Assembly: GCA_964019055.1 (NCBI GenBank)
Contig: OZ025206.1
Span: 24,020,578 to 24,084,577, forward strand
Direction of reading: 5' to 3'
DNA from: Anthopleura xanthogrammica
Taxonomy: Eukaryota > Cnidaria > Anthozoa > Actiniaria > Actiniidae
Length of the DNA stretch: 64,000 nucleotides
The notes beneath the pieces were generated by a model. The model was not told the DNA's origin. It saw only the letters and a program-made list of their open reading frames with translations, and made no database searches. A program made the position numbers and the translations under genes. Of this stretch, positions 11,271 to 25,900 are shown in pieces (position 1 is the stretch's first letter; the number at the start of each line of letters is the position of its first letter).

Positions 11271-11977
11271 AATGCAATGGGGTGTAACTCTAATATCTGC
11301 TATTGAGGACTGTACAGCCATGAAAGACTTTCTGCGCTTACGTATGTCGTTATGCTTATGCTTGCGTCGCTAGTGTGAACGTTAACCAAGTTTACCTTGG
11401 TTGGGCTTCCTGTGAGAAAAAAAATCTTTAAACGTGATAATTAAGTTAAACACCTCCAACACATCCTTTCTCAGAACTGACATGCCAATCATATATCAGT
11501 AGCTGCGGTGACAACTTTATTGTAACAGGCCTTACATTAAATTGAACCAATAAGATAAGTGTCAATCAAGCTCCAATGAACACTCGACAATGAGTCTTCA
11601 GCTTCATGCTCATAATTACGAAAGCGGATGTTACACACTCTTTTCAACGAAATCACATCGCTATTCACAGAACGTATACTCATATTCCGGCCATAAATGT
11701 TTTCTACACTTTTTTAATATTATAATCTAACATCAAAAGAAGGCCTGTCGTTTGTCAAGCGATATTTTGAAAGTAAACAAGTGTGTCAGCTCGAGTCGAT
11801 GCAGTTATTTTTTATGTCGTTTTTTAAATGAAGTGTCAACAGCTCGTTGTGTCAACAAAGCAATCGGTTAAAGTTTAACTTGTCTTTTATTCATATCAGC
11901 GACGTAAAAAGAGGTCAGTATCCTTGAGCAGTGTTGCTAAGTTCGTCGAAGTGTAGAAGTTTCACGCGCTTTTGGTC

Positions 11978-14900
11978 ATGGCAGACGATCTCAAAGCCGA
12001 AAAGGTAAGGCAAAATGATATTTACACTGTTGACTTTAGAGCATTATTTTTTAGTTCATTCGGGTTTAACCAGCTTGAGCCTTATCCTAGCGATCGCAGT
12101 TCAAACATTTGCAAGACTTTGCTTTTTCAAGAGTGAGAAACGTAATACTTTCACGGATGCTTTCATTTTGGAAGTTGTTTAAAACTTTCCTATAGTTCAA
12201 GTCCTTCATGACAAAAGAACCAATATCTGAGAGTCCTCAGCAACAATAATTACAATAATTTAATTAACTTTAGGTTAATGACTGCGTTATAACTCGGCAA
12301 CTGAGGGCAAAATTCTTTCGTAACTCAATCGCTGTGTAACGCTACAATCATTCCTCAAATAGCTTTGGAAACTTATAAATCAAATGGATCAAAAAACAAT
12401 CATTTGAAAATTTTGGAAGCAAACAATTTCCCTTGCGAGTCCCTACTTTGCTATGTGGGTACTGAGTTCTCTTGCACAAATTCCTAAAAATACAGTTTTT
12501 CCTTGAGGAAAATCGGCATATTTTAGCTTTTTATTTTGTAATTTAGAATGTTTTTCACTGCTTTAAAAAGATAATATAAAAAAATGAATTCGCTTGCCAG
12601 CAATGTTGTGGCCATACTGAACTAAACTAGTTAGTTGCAAACTAAGCCATCGCAAAGCTACTCCGATGAATAATGACTAGCTTCCGTCTGACATTTGCGT
12701 TTGAGTCAATATTGTGAAATCCCATATAAATCTATAATATTTTCCTGTGTATAGGTTTTTTTTAATATTAAGAAAGGAATTGATGCGTGTTAATGGCGAG
12801 AGCGTTTAATGGATTAACTTTCATATTGTTGTTTGTAATGTGAGTATCAGCTCGGGATAAAGGCGGGAAAATGTTTGACAGGTCCTTGGAAAATGCAAAC
12901 AGTATTAACCAAATGTTCCATTCATGCAATTTGTGTTAATATTTTCTATTTGCCTTCAAATTTTCTCTGACTCACTGATATTTTTCCTCGGTGCATAAGA
13001 ACTCTGATTGATCAAATTTGACATCAGCTCCAGAGCGAAACGAAAGTCGTATTTCCGGTCCGGATGATTGCTAGAGCTGGAGGATGTGAATTTAAGAGAA
13101 AGAAGGATGGAGATGTTGTTGCATTTATATATAGGTAGATTTTCAAGCACAGGGGGAGGGGAGGGGAGGTGGAAGAGAGAAGTGAATATTGATGCAAATT
13201 TGGTTTTTAGAATATGCACGCACAAACCTTTTTTCTCAAACCTTCAAATTTGATCGAACCCTGAAACAACCTTTGGGCTAATCTAAGTCAGGGCATGGCT
13301 AACGCACAAAAAGAACCCTGTAACGAACGACCTCTGGGATGATCTAAGTCACGGCACGGCTAACTCAGGTTTTGCAGAGGGAGGAAAACCGGAGAACCCG
13401 AAGAAAACCCCTCGAAACAATAAAGAGACTTAACAAACTCTACTCACATGTGATGCCGAGTGTGCCCAGTCTACAAAGAATCGAACCAGAGACCTCCAAG
13501 CATTTTTTGTTTTCCTCGCGTGTTCATGAAGTCAGAAGTCATTTCAACCGAGCTGAAGGGAAGGAGGGAGGGACTAATGGAAGGAGGGTGGACGAAAGGA
13601 AAAGACTGAGAGAGAAAAACAAACTGTTTATACCATATATACAAATCTCTTCCAGATTCGTTCCAACGGTCAAAATAACGATGAGAAAAGGAAGAAGGAG
13701 AAGAAAAAGCGAATGGGTGGTTTGTCATACTTGATCAACGAGAATCCACCATGGTACATTTGTATCTTGCTTGGCTTTCAGGTAATAAACCTTCTGATGT
13801 ACACCACTTGTTTTTTGTTTGTTTGTTTGTTTGTTTCCTCCCTCTCCCTTGAGGCATAAGACCAAAGCTCCTCGTTCGATCATAGCTTACTATGGTCGAT
13901 CCCGGACACTGTGTCCCTTGATTACAGGCTTATTTATTCAAGGTTAGCCTCAATTTATCATCAAAATATTCACAAATACCAATGGTAAATGATTCATTTG
14001 GACACATGAATATTCGACACGAAAATGATCGAGGCTTACCCTAAGCAACAGAGAATTTGAAACTGGAGCTAGTGTATAAACCACTTGCAGAATATTCCCA
14101 ATGCAGCTCAACTTGGAGGCCAAAGCAATCGAGTTTCTTTCTCGTAATTTGTTTTGTCATCTTAATTAAGCTGCTTTTGAAAAGCCGAGTTGCTGTAAGG
14201 ATTCTATTCAGGGGGTTCCATTATTAAGTATTTTCCAGTGTTGGGGAGAGGTTAGCTCCTTGCTCCTCTTTTAGTGTACCATCTGCTGGGCTGAACCAGT
14301 TGACTGAGTCATTTCTACATGGTTTTTATTGCAGCATTACCTAACAATGCTTGGTGCTAACCTTGCCGTACCATTTGCCTTGAGTGAAAAGATGTGCTTT
14401 GCAAACAACCATCTGGCAATCAGTGAGGTGATGAGCACTGTGTTCTTCACGTCTGGTGTGTCAACCATCCTACAGACCACCTTTGGGATCAGGTAATGCC
14501 AGCCGCGCACCAATTCTCTCGCTTGATATTTGACTGCAATTTCTGAAGGACGCAGATTTATAGTGACAGACCCCTTGCAGCACGTCGGAATGCAGCTCAA
14601 TTTGCATGGAGGACAAAGTAATAGGTTCCAATTCTCAGGAGATTAAAATTCTTTTGTTTTGTTCTCCAAATTGAGCTGCTTTAACGTCATGTGAAAGGGG
14701 TCTATATCTTCTTTGTACTTTGGGAAGCACGGGTGGCGTGCGCTGCTAATGCATCGCCTCTCACCAATGCGACCCAGGTTCGATTGCCGGCGGGCTCGGT
14801 GTCGTATTTGAGTAGAGTTGCTCAGTTGTTGGTTCTCTCCTCCTATGCTTCGAGGGTTTTTATCCGGGTTCTCCGGTTTTCCTCAAATCAATTTTCAAAT

Positions 14901-17900
14901 TCGAATTACAACTAGGAAATATTCTCGATAGGGTAACCTCCTTTCGCACAATAAGGCGAAAAAACTGGTGATTTAAAAAAAAAATTCCTATAATTTTAGC
15001 TTTGGTGTAATGTTTTCCCATTTCAGACCACGTGCAACCGTTAAAATAAAGAAATGATACTCTAGGAAATGGCACGTGGTCTGAAATGGGAAAACATTAC
15101 GCCCCAGGTAAAGAACGTACGGTCATTGTCCAACTAACTACATGATAATATTGCTGTTTGCAGGCTTCCTATCGTACAAGGATCGACGTTTACGTTTTTG
15201 GCTCCCGCCGTTGCGATTCTCAGTCAACCCAAATTCAAATGTCCAGGTCAGGAAAAATACTTGTATAGTAGAACCTCCATTAACCGAACACCCTCTGTTA
15301 ATCGGCCAACCTTACAGTATACGTACCTCACTAAAAAAAACACTACGGTCCCTGGTTAAATATTATTTTCAATACCTCTATTAGCCAGTCAACCTTTATT
15401 TAGCGGCCAGTTGTCAAATTCCCAAAATAGATTTTTTTTTTATATTACTGTGTTTCAATCAGCCGATAAAAGTCTTGGAATCTCATGATCTGCTCCAAAT
15501 GATGGTCAAACACGTACTGACCACTATGTGCTGTCAGCCAGAAAGAATTCTGGCTGATGAACATTCTGCACGAGACAGGAAATGACGTCAAAAGAATTAA
15601 AGCAATTTAATTTGACGTCATTTCTGGTCTCGTGTTAATTTTTAACAGCTGACTGGTAGCCTCCTACGCAGACGTTCTTTGAGTCACGTCGTCACGCAAC
15701 ATTTCCCTTCCCACTCTTCATGGGGAAAGTAACGTTGCGTGACCAACCCTAAGGATGTCTGCGCAGGAGGCTAGCTCAACAGTAAGTTTTGAATAGAAAT
15801 GGATTCTTGGATTCGATTCACTAAATCTAAAAGTCTGCCTTTTTTCAGTTTATAATTCAACCGGAAACAGTACCATGGAGTACGATAAGGATGTTTGGAA
15901 ACCACGCATGCTCGAGGTAAGGAACACCGCGTTAGAGATGCAAAGGCATGTTCAATGTAGACATCGCTTGTGTTTGACCGAGAACATGTGTAGAAAGATA
16001 CTTTTTATGCCCGGGAAACGTTAATGGATGGGCCTCGAAAATCACAACGTTTCACTCATGTTAGGGAACAAAGCTTTTTTTTGTCGTTCGAAGAATGCAT
16101 GGGCAAAGCATTTGGGTAGACAGGTTACACTATGGTCCAGTAAGGTCCAGTCTTACTACTGTTTATTCATTTTTACGCTCTGATAGAGACAACAGTCGCA
16201 ATATAGAAATCGGGCAATAGACTATCGACCGTCAATCAGAGTATGTAAAGGTACCGAACAAGTTGTTTGGTTGACGGCATTGTAATGCCCCATTTCCCTT
16301 GATCAGCTCGTAGCAATGAAAATAGTGGTAATCGAAGTTAAGCTAAAAATATACTTTTGGAAAACAACTGTTCTATAATAGGTGATAGTGTAAAACACTT
16401 CCTGATGTTTTCCCTTCAGATTCAAGGTGCTATCATGGTATCCTCTCTCTTCCAAGTACTGGTCGGCTTCTCTGGTTTGATGGGATTTCTTATGCGTTTC
16501 ATCGGCCCAGTATCTATCGCACCTACCATCATCCTTATCGGGCTGTCTCTCTTTGAAGTTGCGGCTTACAAAGCAGGTAAGACAACAGCTGAAAACTGCA
16601 TGCGTCATTAGATGTTTATTCAGACTTGAAGCTCGTGCGGGAGCTAGCACGTGCATTTACGCATGATAGATTTTATTCTAATCACTGATTCTACCAGTGG
16701 CTGTGGGCTCCCTGTGACGGAGCGTTGCGACACAAGTTGCAAGAGAGTTTACACGGTGCAACGGAGACGCAATAGACCTAATCGGCTAACGCGTTGCTAT
16801 GTACGTTTCCACCCAATTCAAAAACTCTGGGAATAAGAACTTTTGTTTCAAAAAATTTCCATGTGATATCAAAATACGACAGACAAAGGATCTTATTCCC
16901 AGAGGATTGGAATTGGGTTGGAAACATAGCAACGCGTTAGCCGATTAGGTCTATCGTTGCCGCCAAAAGTAGAAACGAATTATACTTTTCGCAACGATTG
17001 CTGCAACGTGTCTCGCAACATTTTTTAAATTGCACTGTAGGTTACACGGTGCAATACTCCGTGTAACTTGTGTCGCAACACCTTTGCAAGCAAGTTGAAG
17101 TGAAAATTGTTCAGTGCATTCGCGTCTTAAAGCCAAGATAGCGTGACTGCAGTCATTTTGATCAAGACTCTGGTTGAGTCGAAAGCTCAATAAATTGCTT
17201 TCAAAAATAATTTGTACTAGGTTTCAAAAGTTTATCGTTAATCCTCATAATAAAATTTCTTCAGTTTCTCGTGAAATTTAAGACAATTAAGAACTTTGCG
17301 TTAGCGAAGTTTTTCTTTGTTATTTTGAGCATCTGATTTCAGTAGCTGAAAGTTGAAGCTACGCGCACATCCCATTATCATGTTATTATAATTGTCTGTC
17401 CATTTGTGTGTTAAAAAGCCCGGTTAGGTGAAGTCGTGTTATCCTATCATACCCTTTTTGTCTTTCTTTCTATCCTTCTTTCTTTCTCTTTCTTACTTCT
17501 TCCTTTTTTCCTTTTTTCGTTGTCATAACTATAAGCAAGGAAAAAGTTAACTTATAACTGTGATTAATTCAAAAAATAAAGTGAAAAATGAACCAAATAG
17601 GAAACACTAAAATATTTACTTCCCCTAGGTACTCACTGGGGCATATCTATGACGTAAGTATTATTCATTATATCACAGGGGACACTAGAGAAAAACGTTT
17701 GCGCATGCGTGCCTTTCAGCACGCTTTCCAAGAATTTATAGAGTTTTAGTGAGAAAATAAATGCTTGTTTTCTCCGAGTATACAAAAAATCTCGTGGGTA
17801 TACTTTTGTGGGACCAAGATAATGTGTTAATAAAGACAATATGAAAGAATTAGCCTTAAGTTTCAAGAACTGACCTTAAGTTTTGGCATTTTGTAAAGAC

Positions 17901-20900
17901 TATTTCTCAGGCAAGTGTGAAAGTCAAATTTGCATATTTTTACAATAGCACGAAGACGCTTTTGACTAATTTGCATGCGGACTTAGAGCATGCGCAGACG
18001 TTTTTCACGCGTGTCATCACAGGGTAAAAAGGTAAAATAAAGGTAAAGGTAATATATTTTACTTCGATAACATCATGGGGAGTGGTTGCCCAATTCTCCC
18101 CAGCCAAGGACTCATGCATGAAGTGCTCGAAGGTGCGCCCTTTACCCCCTCAAACTATCAGTGCTTCTTATAATGGACATTTAAAACTAAAGCTACACAG
18201 AACAGAGAGAAGTCGAAACAGACAAGGAGATCCTGAGGATCGAACCGTAGGCCTCCAGCTCCGATGGCCGCGCACTAACCAACTGAGATACACCTTTTTC
18301 TTTGGAGGAACGAATCATGACGTCACCATATATATGTATACCAAACAATAGACATGTGTATATATCTTGTGAGCTCAGAATTCTTGGAAATATATATATT
18401 TTTTCGAGTTGCGGTGTTGCGCAAGTTCGCGCCGCGCGTCATGAAAAAAAAACCTATATGGAGCCACCTTAAGAGTATTGACAATCGTAATGGCCTATTG
18501 TAATTCCTGCCCTATTCTATTGTTTTGACCCCGAATGGTGTGCTCATAAATATCAGAGGCAGAAATGAAAATAAAATAAATACTGTTTGGCTTTTCTTTT
18601 TCCTAGGACCATCGTATTGATCGTCATCTTTTCCCAGTACATGCAAGGTATCAATCTTCGAATCCCAGCTTACAGCAGAGATAGAGGGTGTTTCGTGGCT
18701 AAATACCCTCTCTTCAGGCTGTTTCCGGTTAGTACATCACTACATGATAAAAATAACAGCTATTTCAAATAGGGTTGGTGAAGGTTTTATTGCATGTTGC
18801 ATGAAATGTATTGTGCATGCGGGAACATATGTAAATAATTTCAGCACAGAAGAAAATATGCCGGAAAAGCGTGAAGACAAAGTTTGGGGAAATTCCATAT
18901 GGTCGTGACCCAAAGTGCATTTCGAGCGTGGTATGCAACATACAACATGCAACAAAACCGGTTCACCAACCTGTTTTTAAATAGCTGCGTTTAATACAAT
19001 AAATAAACTCGTTTTCTTTGCCTTTCCATTTTGTTATTTATTCAAAACCTATCGTAATATCTCACCTGCAACGTTGCCTGCAATGAGTTTTTAGTGGGAT
19101 GTCACACGTTGCGACTTTCCTTGCAGCATCGCATGGAATTGGCTAGGCGCGGGTACCAAGTTCTATGTTTATAAAGCTTATGAAATCAAAATCATCGCAC
19201 ATTTCATTGGCTGAGAGCATCACGCAGTTGCAAGCAATTTCGCAGACGTGTTCACACGGTGAAACTTGTCGCCGGCAAAGTCGCAAAGTCGCTGTTACAC
19301 GTAGTTTTTTTTTTATGCAATTTGAGCCGCGCGCAAAAACGTTCAAGGAGCACGCGAGCATGTCGTATTTTTGTCGTTGCAACTTTCGGAAATTTGTTGA
19401 GAAAATAGGAACCAAATATAATTTTCGTGCAACTTTTATCTTTGAAAATAAGTTGCACGAGTGGGTGTTCACGCTAAAAGACGCTCGTGTAATTTGAACG
19501 TTTTTGCGCGCGGCCCAAGTTGCACGTGGAAAGACTACGTGTAACAGCAGCTTAGCCCTACGTCGCACGCGCGTTGCACGGGTGGACACACGGTGCGATC
19601 TCTCCGTTGCAAGCGACGTTGCAGGCGACGTCACATCTTGTGTCCGTGCCTTAATTCATCCCATTATCACTGACATCTCATGGGACCGTTTGTTGTTGAT
19701 TATTAGATCATCCTGGCCATCTGTACCTCGTGGCTCATTGCCCTCATCGTAACAGTTGCCGGAGGATTTCCTGAAGATCCAAAAGATCCTCAGTACATGG
19801 CTCGAACAGATGCGCGTATAAAAGTATTAATGGAAGCCGAATGGTTCAGGGTCCCTTATCCAGGTTATTACACGTTATTACCATTTTATAATACGCTGCT
19901 TTCTTACGACCTAAGCTGACCTATAAATCATATCGATTTGGCTCATTTGCATCAAATTTGAGGGGCACATTAAAAAAAAAAAAATCCTTATTTATAGAGG
20001 ATATAACGAGTAAAGCAGAGCTTTTTTCCAACTCGGTCCTCTTATACTAAATAATAGAAAACAAACTAATAATAATTACAACATAAAGTGTTTTAAGAAA
20101 CCCAACTGGTGAGGAGGCAAACATTGGATAAACACAATAGTTTTCATGTATCGTTACAGTCAAAACGGCTCAAGCGTACCTCCCTAGAATCCATTAATGA
20201 ATTTATTATTCGAATATATAGAGTTCATTATTAACTCTAACTCCAAAGTTGAAAATAAATTATCTACTTGAGTTTTGATTGGATTCTTCAACAATTGCCA
20301 TGCCAAGGTAGAAAAACTCCCCAGAAAGGCATCCCTTGGAATTTTAGTGTGAAATGAATGTGAAGTTTGGAGTCTTCGGATTTTTTAATGAAAATGGAGT
20401 CTAGGGGGTACGCTTGGGCCGTTTGACTGTAAGGATAACAAGCTATTGTATTTACGTAAAGTGTCCCTCAAACTCGAGAATAAGAAACCAGTGAATAATT
20501 CAAGTGTACAACAAAATCATCGGACAAGCAGTGTAACTACTAGAAATGTTCCATCAACTTCTTATTCACACGATGAAATTCATTGCGCTCAGCGTTTGCA
20601 GAAGATTTTATTTCTGCAATTGCTTAAAAAGGAGACTTATTCGATATGCAAGCTGGCTGATAAAAGAACGTGGTTTTTGCTTGCAGAATCTTGATATTAT
20701 AAGTTGGTGATCTATCGTCTCGACTAGAAAATCTAAGAAAATTCATTAACTATAACCGGAAATTTGAAAACGGGATTGTATGAAAGTTAATGTTTTGTTT
20801 CTTCTATTAAGAGTATGTCATTACAATTTGAAATCATTCATTTACTGCGACCTGAAGGTCATGCTACCCTATTAGCACTCATTTACGAGCACACTAGCAC

Positions 20901-22575
20901 TGCCTTTTTGGTTCTCATCAAAAGGTTTTCAAAATGCAAAATTGACTATTTTTCTAGGTCAGTGGGGGCTACCGACCATCAGCGCAGCAGCCGTGTTTGG
21001 AATGTTATCAGGAGTGGTCGCTTCGATTGTCGAATCTATAGGAGATTACTACGCATGCGCACGCATGTCCGGCGCACCACCACCGCCCACCCATGCCATC
21101 AATCGAGGAATAGGAATGGAAGGGATCGGATGTATCATCACTGGAGCCTGGGGAACAGGAAGTGGGACTACATCATACAGCGAGAACATTGGCGCCATTG
21201 GAATAACGAAGGTTGGGAGTCTGCGCGTCATCCAGGTAGCCGGTTGCGTTGCTATGGTGATGGGAGTGGTGGGTAAGATCGGGGCACTGTTTACCTCGAT
21301 TCCAGACCCGGTTGTTGGAGGAGTGTTCATGGTTATGTTTGGTATGATCACCGCTGTGGGGATGTCTAACCTGCAATACGTGGACATGACGGCTGCTAGA
21401 AACATGTTCGTCATTGGTGTATCAGTGGTGTTTGGTATGGCTCTGCCTTTTTATCTTAAAACACACGATAAAGCCATCAAAACCGGTGAGTACGAATACA
21501 GTCAAATGGTCAGAAAATTTACGATAAGTGTTCGAAGGAACTCACCCATAAAGTTATCGAAGCCGTTTAGTACCGAATCATTAATCAAATGGTCAAAAAC
21601 TATGACACTTATTTTTTTCTTTTCTTTTATCAAATTATAAACTCATTTAACATGCCTGGCGAAAAGAAAACTTTTTTTGATTCTGACGCATCTTTCAATA
21701 TTTTTTTGCGTGAAAGAGGCACTTTTGAAAACCTGACCGAGCAACATGGGGGACTGGGTCTGGCTTGGGCCTGGACTGGGCCTGGACTGGACCTGTGACG
21801 TCAAAGGAGCAACTTTCCCTTTTAATCGTAAAAAGGAATGAGGGGGTAACATTTCCATCTCCAGGAGAAGTGGTGATGGCTCCAAAGTAAATGATTTTGG
21901 CAATAAACTATCCCTTCATTTAACATGAACAATCTTTTTCTTTGCTTCACTTGGTTAACACCTTGTTGATTTCTGTGAACAAGATAAACAACAATTACTA
22001 CATAAAGTCAACAGATTTAAGATTTAATTCATTTTGGTCTCCCCAATTAGTAGGGTAACTGTGCCCAGTTACAAGACTTGAGATAGAAAGTAGCAGGTAG
22101 TGGTAGTGGTAGTGGTAGTGGTAGTGGTAGTGGTAGTGGTAGTGGTAGTGGTAGTGGTAGTGGTAGTGGTAGTGGTAGTGGTAGTGGTAGTGGTAGTGGT
22201 AGTGGTAGTGGTAGTGGTAGTGGTAGTGGTAGTGGTAGTGGTAGTGGTAGTGGTAGTGGTAGTGGTAGTGGTAGTGGTAGTGGTAGTGGTAGTGGTAGTG
22301 GTAGTGGTAGTGGTAGTGGTAGTGGTAGTGGTAGTGGTAGTGGTAGTGGTAGTGGTAGTGGTAGTGGTAGTGGTAGTGGTAGTGGTAGTGGTAGTGGTAG
22401 TGGTAGTGGTAGTGGTAGTGGTAGTGGTAGTGGTAGTGGTAGTGGTAGTGGTAGTGGTAGTGGTAGTGGTAGTGGTAGTGGTAGTGGTAGTGGTAGTGGT
22501 AGTGGTAGTGGTAGTGGTAGTGGTAGTGGCAGCAGTAGCAGTAGTAGTAATAGCAGATATAGTAGTACTAGTAGT

Positions 22576-22621
<46 letters not shown>

Positions 22622-22966
22622 ATAGCAGATATAGTAGTACTAGTAGTAGCAGCAACAGCAGCAGTAGTAGTAGCAGCAGCAGCAGTAGTAGTAGTAATGG
22701 CAGATACAGTAGTACTAGTAGTAGTAGTAGTAGCAGTAGCAGCAGCATTAGTAGTAGTAGTAGAGGAGTAGTAATAGTAGTAGTAGTAGCAGCAGCAGCA
22801 GTAGTAGTATCAGCAGCAGCAGTAGTAGTAGTAGCAGCAGCAGCAGTAGTAGTAGTAATGGCAGATACAGTAGTACTAGTAGTAGTAGTAGTAGCAGCAA
22901 CAGCAGCAGTAGTAGTAGCAGCAGCATTAGTAGTAGTAGTAGAGGAGTAGTAATAGTAGTAGTAGT

Positions 22967-22999
<33 letters not shown>

Positions 23000-25900
23000 T
23001 ATTATTATCATCATTATGGTTAATCACATCAAAATGAAAAGAAATTCAAGGCATACACTGTACTTTTTTTGAGGTGTCAAAGATCAAAATAGTGGGTAAT
23101 GGTGCTTAGTCTCGCTAGCATATGTTTCACAATTGATGTATACCTATCACTGATAAGCGTTACCAGAATTAATCCAGATCCAAGCTATGTAATGCAGTTC
23201 TGTAAACCCAGGTGCTCCATGGCTAGACTACTTCCTGCTACATTTCTCTGCATAAAAAAAGAAACAAAAACAGAAATTAATGTCAGAATAAAGATCTCAA
23301 TAAATATGGCTAATTACATACATACATACATAAACTTTATTAATGTGTCAATTTATTAATGTGCTAATTCTATGTTTTTTCCATAATATTTTATGTACCA
23401 AAACTAAAAAGCATAGCAGATACAACATACTAAATAGCAGCATGAGTGGGTTTTGTTGTTGTTGTTGTTGTTTATAAAAGTGCCTATCAACTATGAGGGT
23501 TTAGTTTGAAAATCACTCCTACATGTAGGGTATAATACGATGGCACAGTTTTACAGGATCTGTAGAGGAGGGTGTAAGGGGAATTTGAATACCACAAAAC
23601 CACACAGAAAAAAGTAAAAAAAAACGCAATACCGCAACACTTGCTTTGGCATTGTATTTACTAAAACAGAACATGTAGACTTATTTTTCACTGATTACCG
23701 CGGCCTAAGATTTATAATAACCGCAAACCACAGTCTTGTAAAACCGCAATAATGCAGGTTAAAATAAATATTACTGTAGAACTGTACCAAAAATAAGACA
23801 ATACCGGATCACCTGCACCCAGAACCCTTATGCCCCCTCGATTTGGACTTCTCATTTCAGACATATAAAGGTTTAAACTTGCAAATGAGATGACGTTGAC
23901 TCAGGATTCATTTAAAATACGAAATTACTATCCTGTAAGGTAATGCCAGTTAAGAAATAAAACATTTTCTCCGTGCCTTCATAGACTGGTGAAAACCGAG
24001 GCTACGCGTTTGGGAGAATTCGAGAGCAGATCAGTGAAAACCCGAGACGAAGTTTAAAAAATACTTAAAAAATGCTTGTTACGTCATTTCCGTGCCTTCA
24101 TAGCGTGATGAAAACATAGCTCTCGACCAATGAGAGCACGCGTACTATCTTAAGTATTTTTTAATTATTAATTAATAATGATTTTTATTACCAAAATATA
24201 TGTTGTAGTAGAGTTTTGGTGAGTTTACTTGAGAGTCACTGGTACATGCAGTAAAACAGACAAGAAAAGAGAACAAAATATCTTGGTTGATGTCATCTCA
24301 TTTGCATTTTTAAATTTTAAACTTTTCTTTTTTTGAAATGAGAAGTCCATATCCAGCAATAATGAAACATCCCACTATACCCTTCATGGAGAAGTAATTT
24401 TTAAAATAAACAATAATTGTTTCTCTAATTATTATTTCTTGTACATTAAAATGTACAAGAGACATTCGCAAACCAATATCAAGAAGATGTGTACCAAGAT
24501 CAGAATAAGGCCTTTTAGTTCTACACAAATGAAAGAAATATTTGGTTGAGCACTTTGTAAATGGTTACAAGATTTTTGCAGCTTTCTTATTTATTTTCAT
24601 ATAGATAATCCAAGAAATTAGGTCTACCTACCCCTCTCTAAGCTCCGTATCGCTGCTTTCTTTTCCGATATTTTTTGCTGTAAATCCACTATTTTATTCG
24701 TAAGCTGTCGGTTGAGGCTTGCAAGCTTGGTACAACCATAGCAGTCTGGCGTTTGTGTGGTTGTATCACGCATTTGGTCTTCTTTTATATGGCCTTCTTC
24801 ATTGTCGTTTTTATTGTCTTCTTCGTGATCTTCTTCATTGTCTACTTCATGGTCTATGGAGCAAACTATGATATCTTCTTTCTTTTCTTCTTTCTTTTCT
24901 ACGATTTCTTCTTTGTTTTCATCATGGATGATAGAATGACCAGTCCTTTTATCATCCATGTTTTCTTCGACCCTTAATTCTTCCTTTACCTCTTCGTCCT
25001 TCTTCGTGGCTTCTTCATTTCTCTCTCGAATGATATTTTTGATGATCTATAGAAAGAGAATGATCGATCCACTATAAAGACATGGAAATAATTTACGACA
25101 GTAAAACCAAAAAGAGCACTTACCATACGGCGAGTCCTTCGCGACAACGGTCGTTCGTCGTTGGAAGAGGTTTCTTGTGAGTGTATAGTTGGTATAGGAA
25201 GGATACCCACTTCATCTGAAACCAGTCGAGGCAAAAACGAAACTGTTTCACCACTTAAAGAAATACTAGTAAGATTAAATCTTCTGGTAAAATCCTCTGG
25301 CGTAAAGTGTACCGAGCACACTCGTGAGTATGTTGTCGGCGTCCATCTTGCTCGCTTCGTACTGACGAACCGAATCCACTGCCGTCTTCTTTTCTTAGCT
25401 TCAGGCCGTTGATCGGCCTCAAAAGGGATCTTATGCAAAGCAATATTCTTGCTTGCGTCCGATGTATTGGAGCAGCCCCTAACAGCACATCTATAAGGCA
25501 TTATTTTCGAATAAAAATACTATATAAAATAAGCTTACTTGACCCAACAAGCTTGATGTCTGATAGACGAGTGTCTCCTTTGACGTCACAGGGTCAGTCC
25601 CCAGATTACCACTTCACTCGGCCAGAAGTATGAATATTTCAGTAGCTTACAAGCAAGTGGATTTTGAATGATTTTGATGAAGGGACGGAGAACCCGGGGG
25701 GAAATACCTCGAAGTTGATAGGAGAACCAACATATGACCCGACATACATTGGGAAGCACTGGTGGCGTAGCCGGGTGAGACGGCGCTCGCCTCTCACCAA
25801 TGCGACCCAGATTCGAGTCTCTCCGGGTCCCGGGTTCCGCAGTGTCGTTTCTGAGTAGACTGAGTTTCTTGTTGGTTCTCTCCGGTGCTTCGAGGGTTTT

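Larger units (their letters stand above)
9620..11977. other. intergenic region upstream of the SLC23 gene; inverted-repeat elements
   Basis: No coding sequence is supported. The stretch is largely filled by four short inverted-repeat elements listed separately (9831-10050, 10461-10971 with an insertion at 10578-10861, and 11003-11270). The 700 bp before the transporter start presumably contain its promoter, but I see no diagnostic TATA box at a convincing place. Confidence 0.5.

Noticed and set aside
22047..23027. Very long open frames of poly-Val or Leu-Pro across the GGTAGT array
   Set aside because: They follow from the hexamer repeat having no stop in those frames; no start context, domain or splice structure supports coding.
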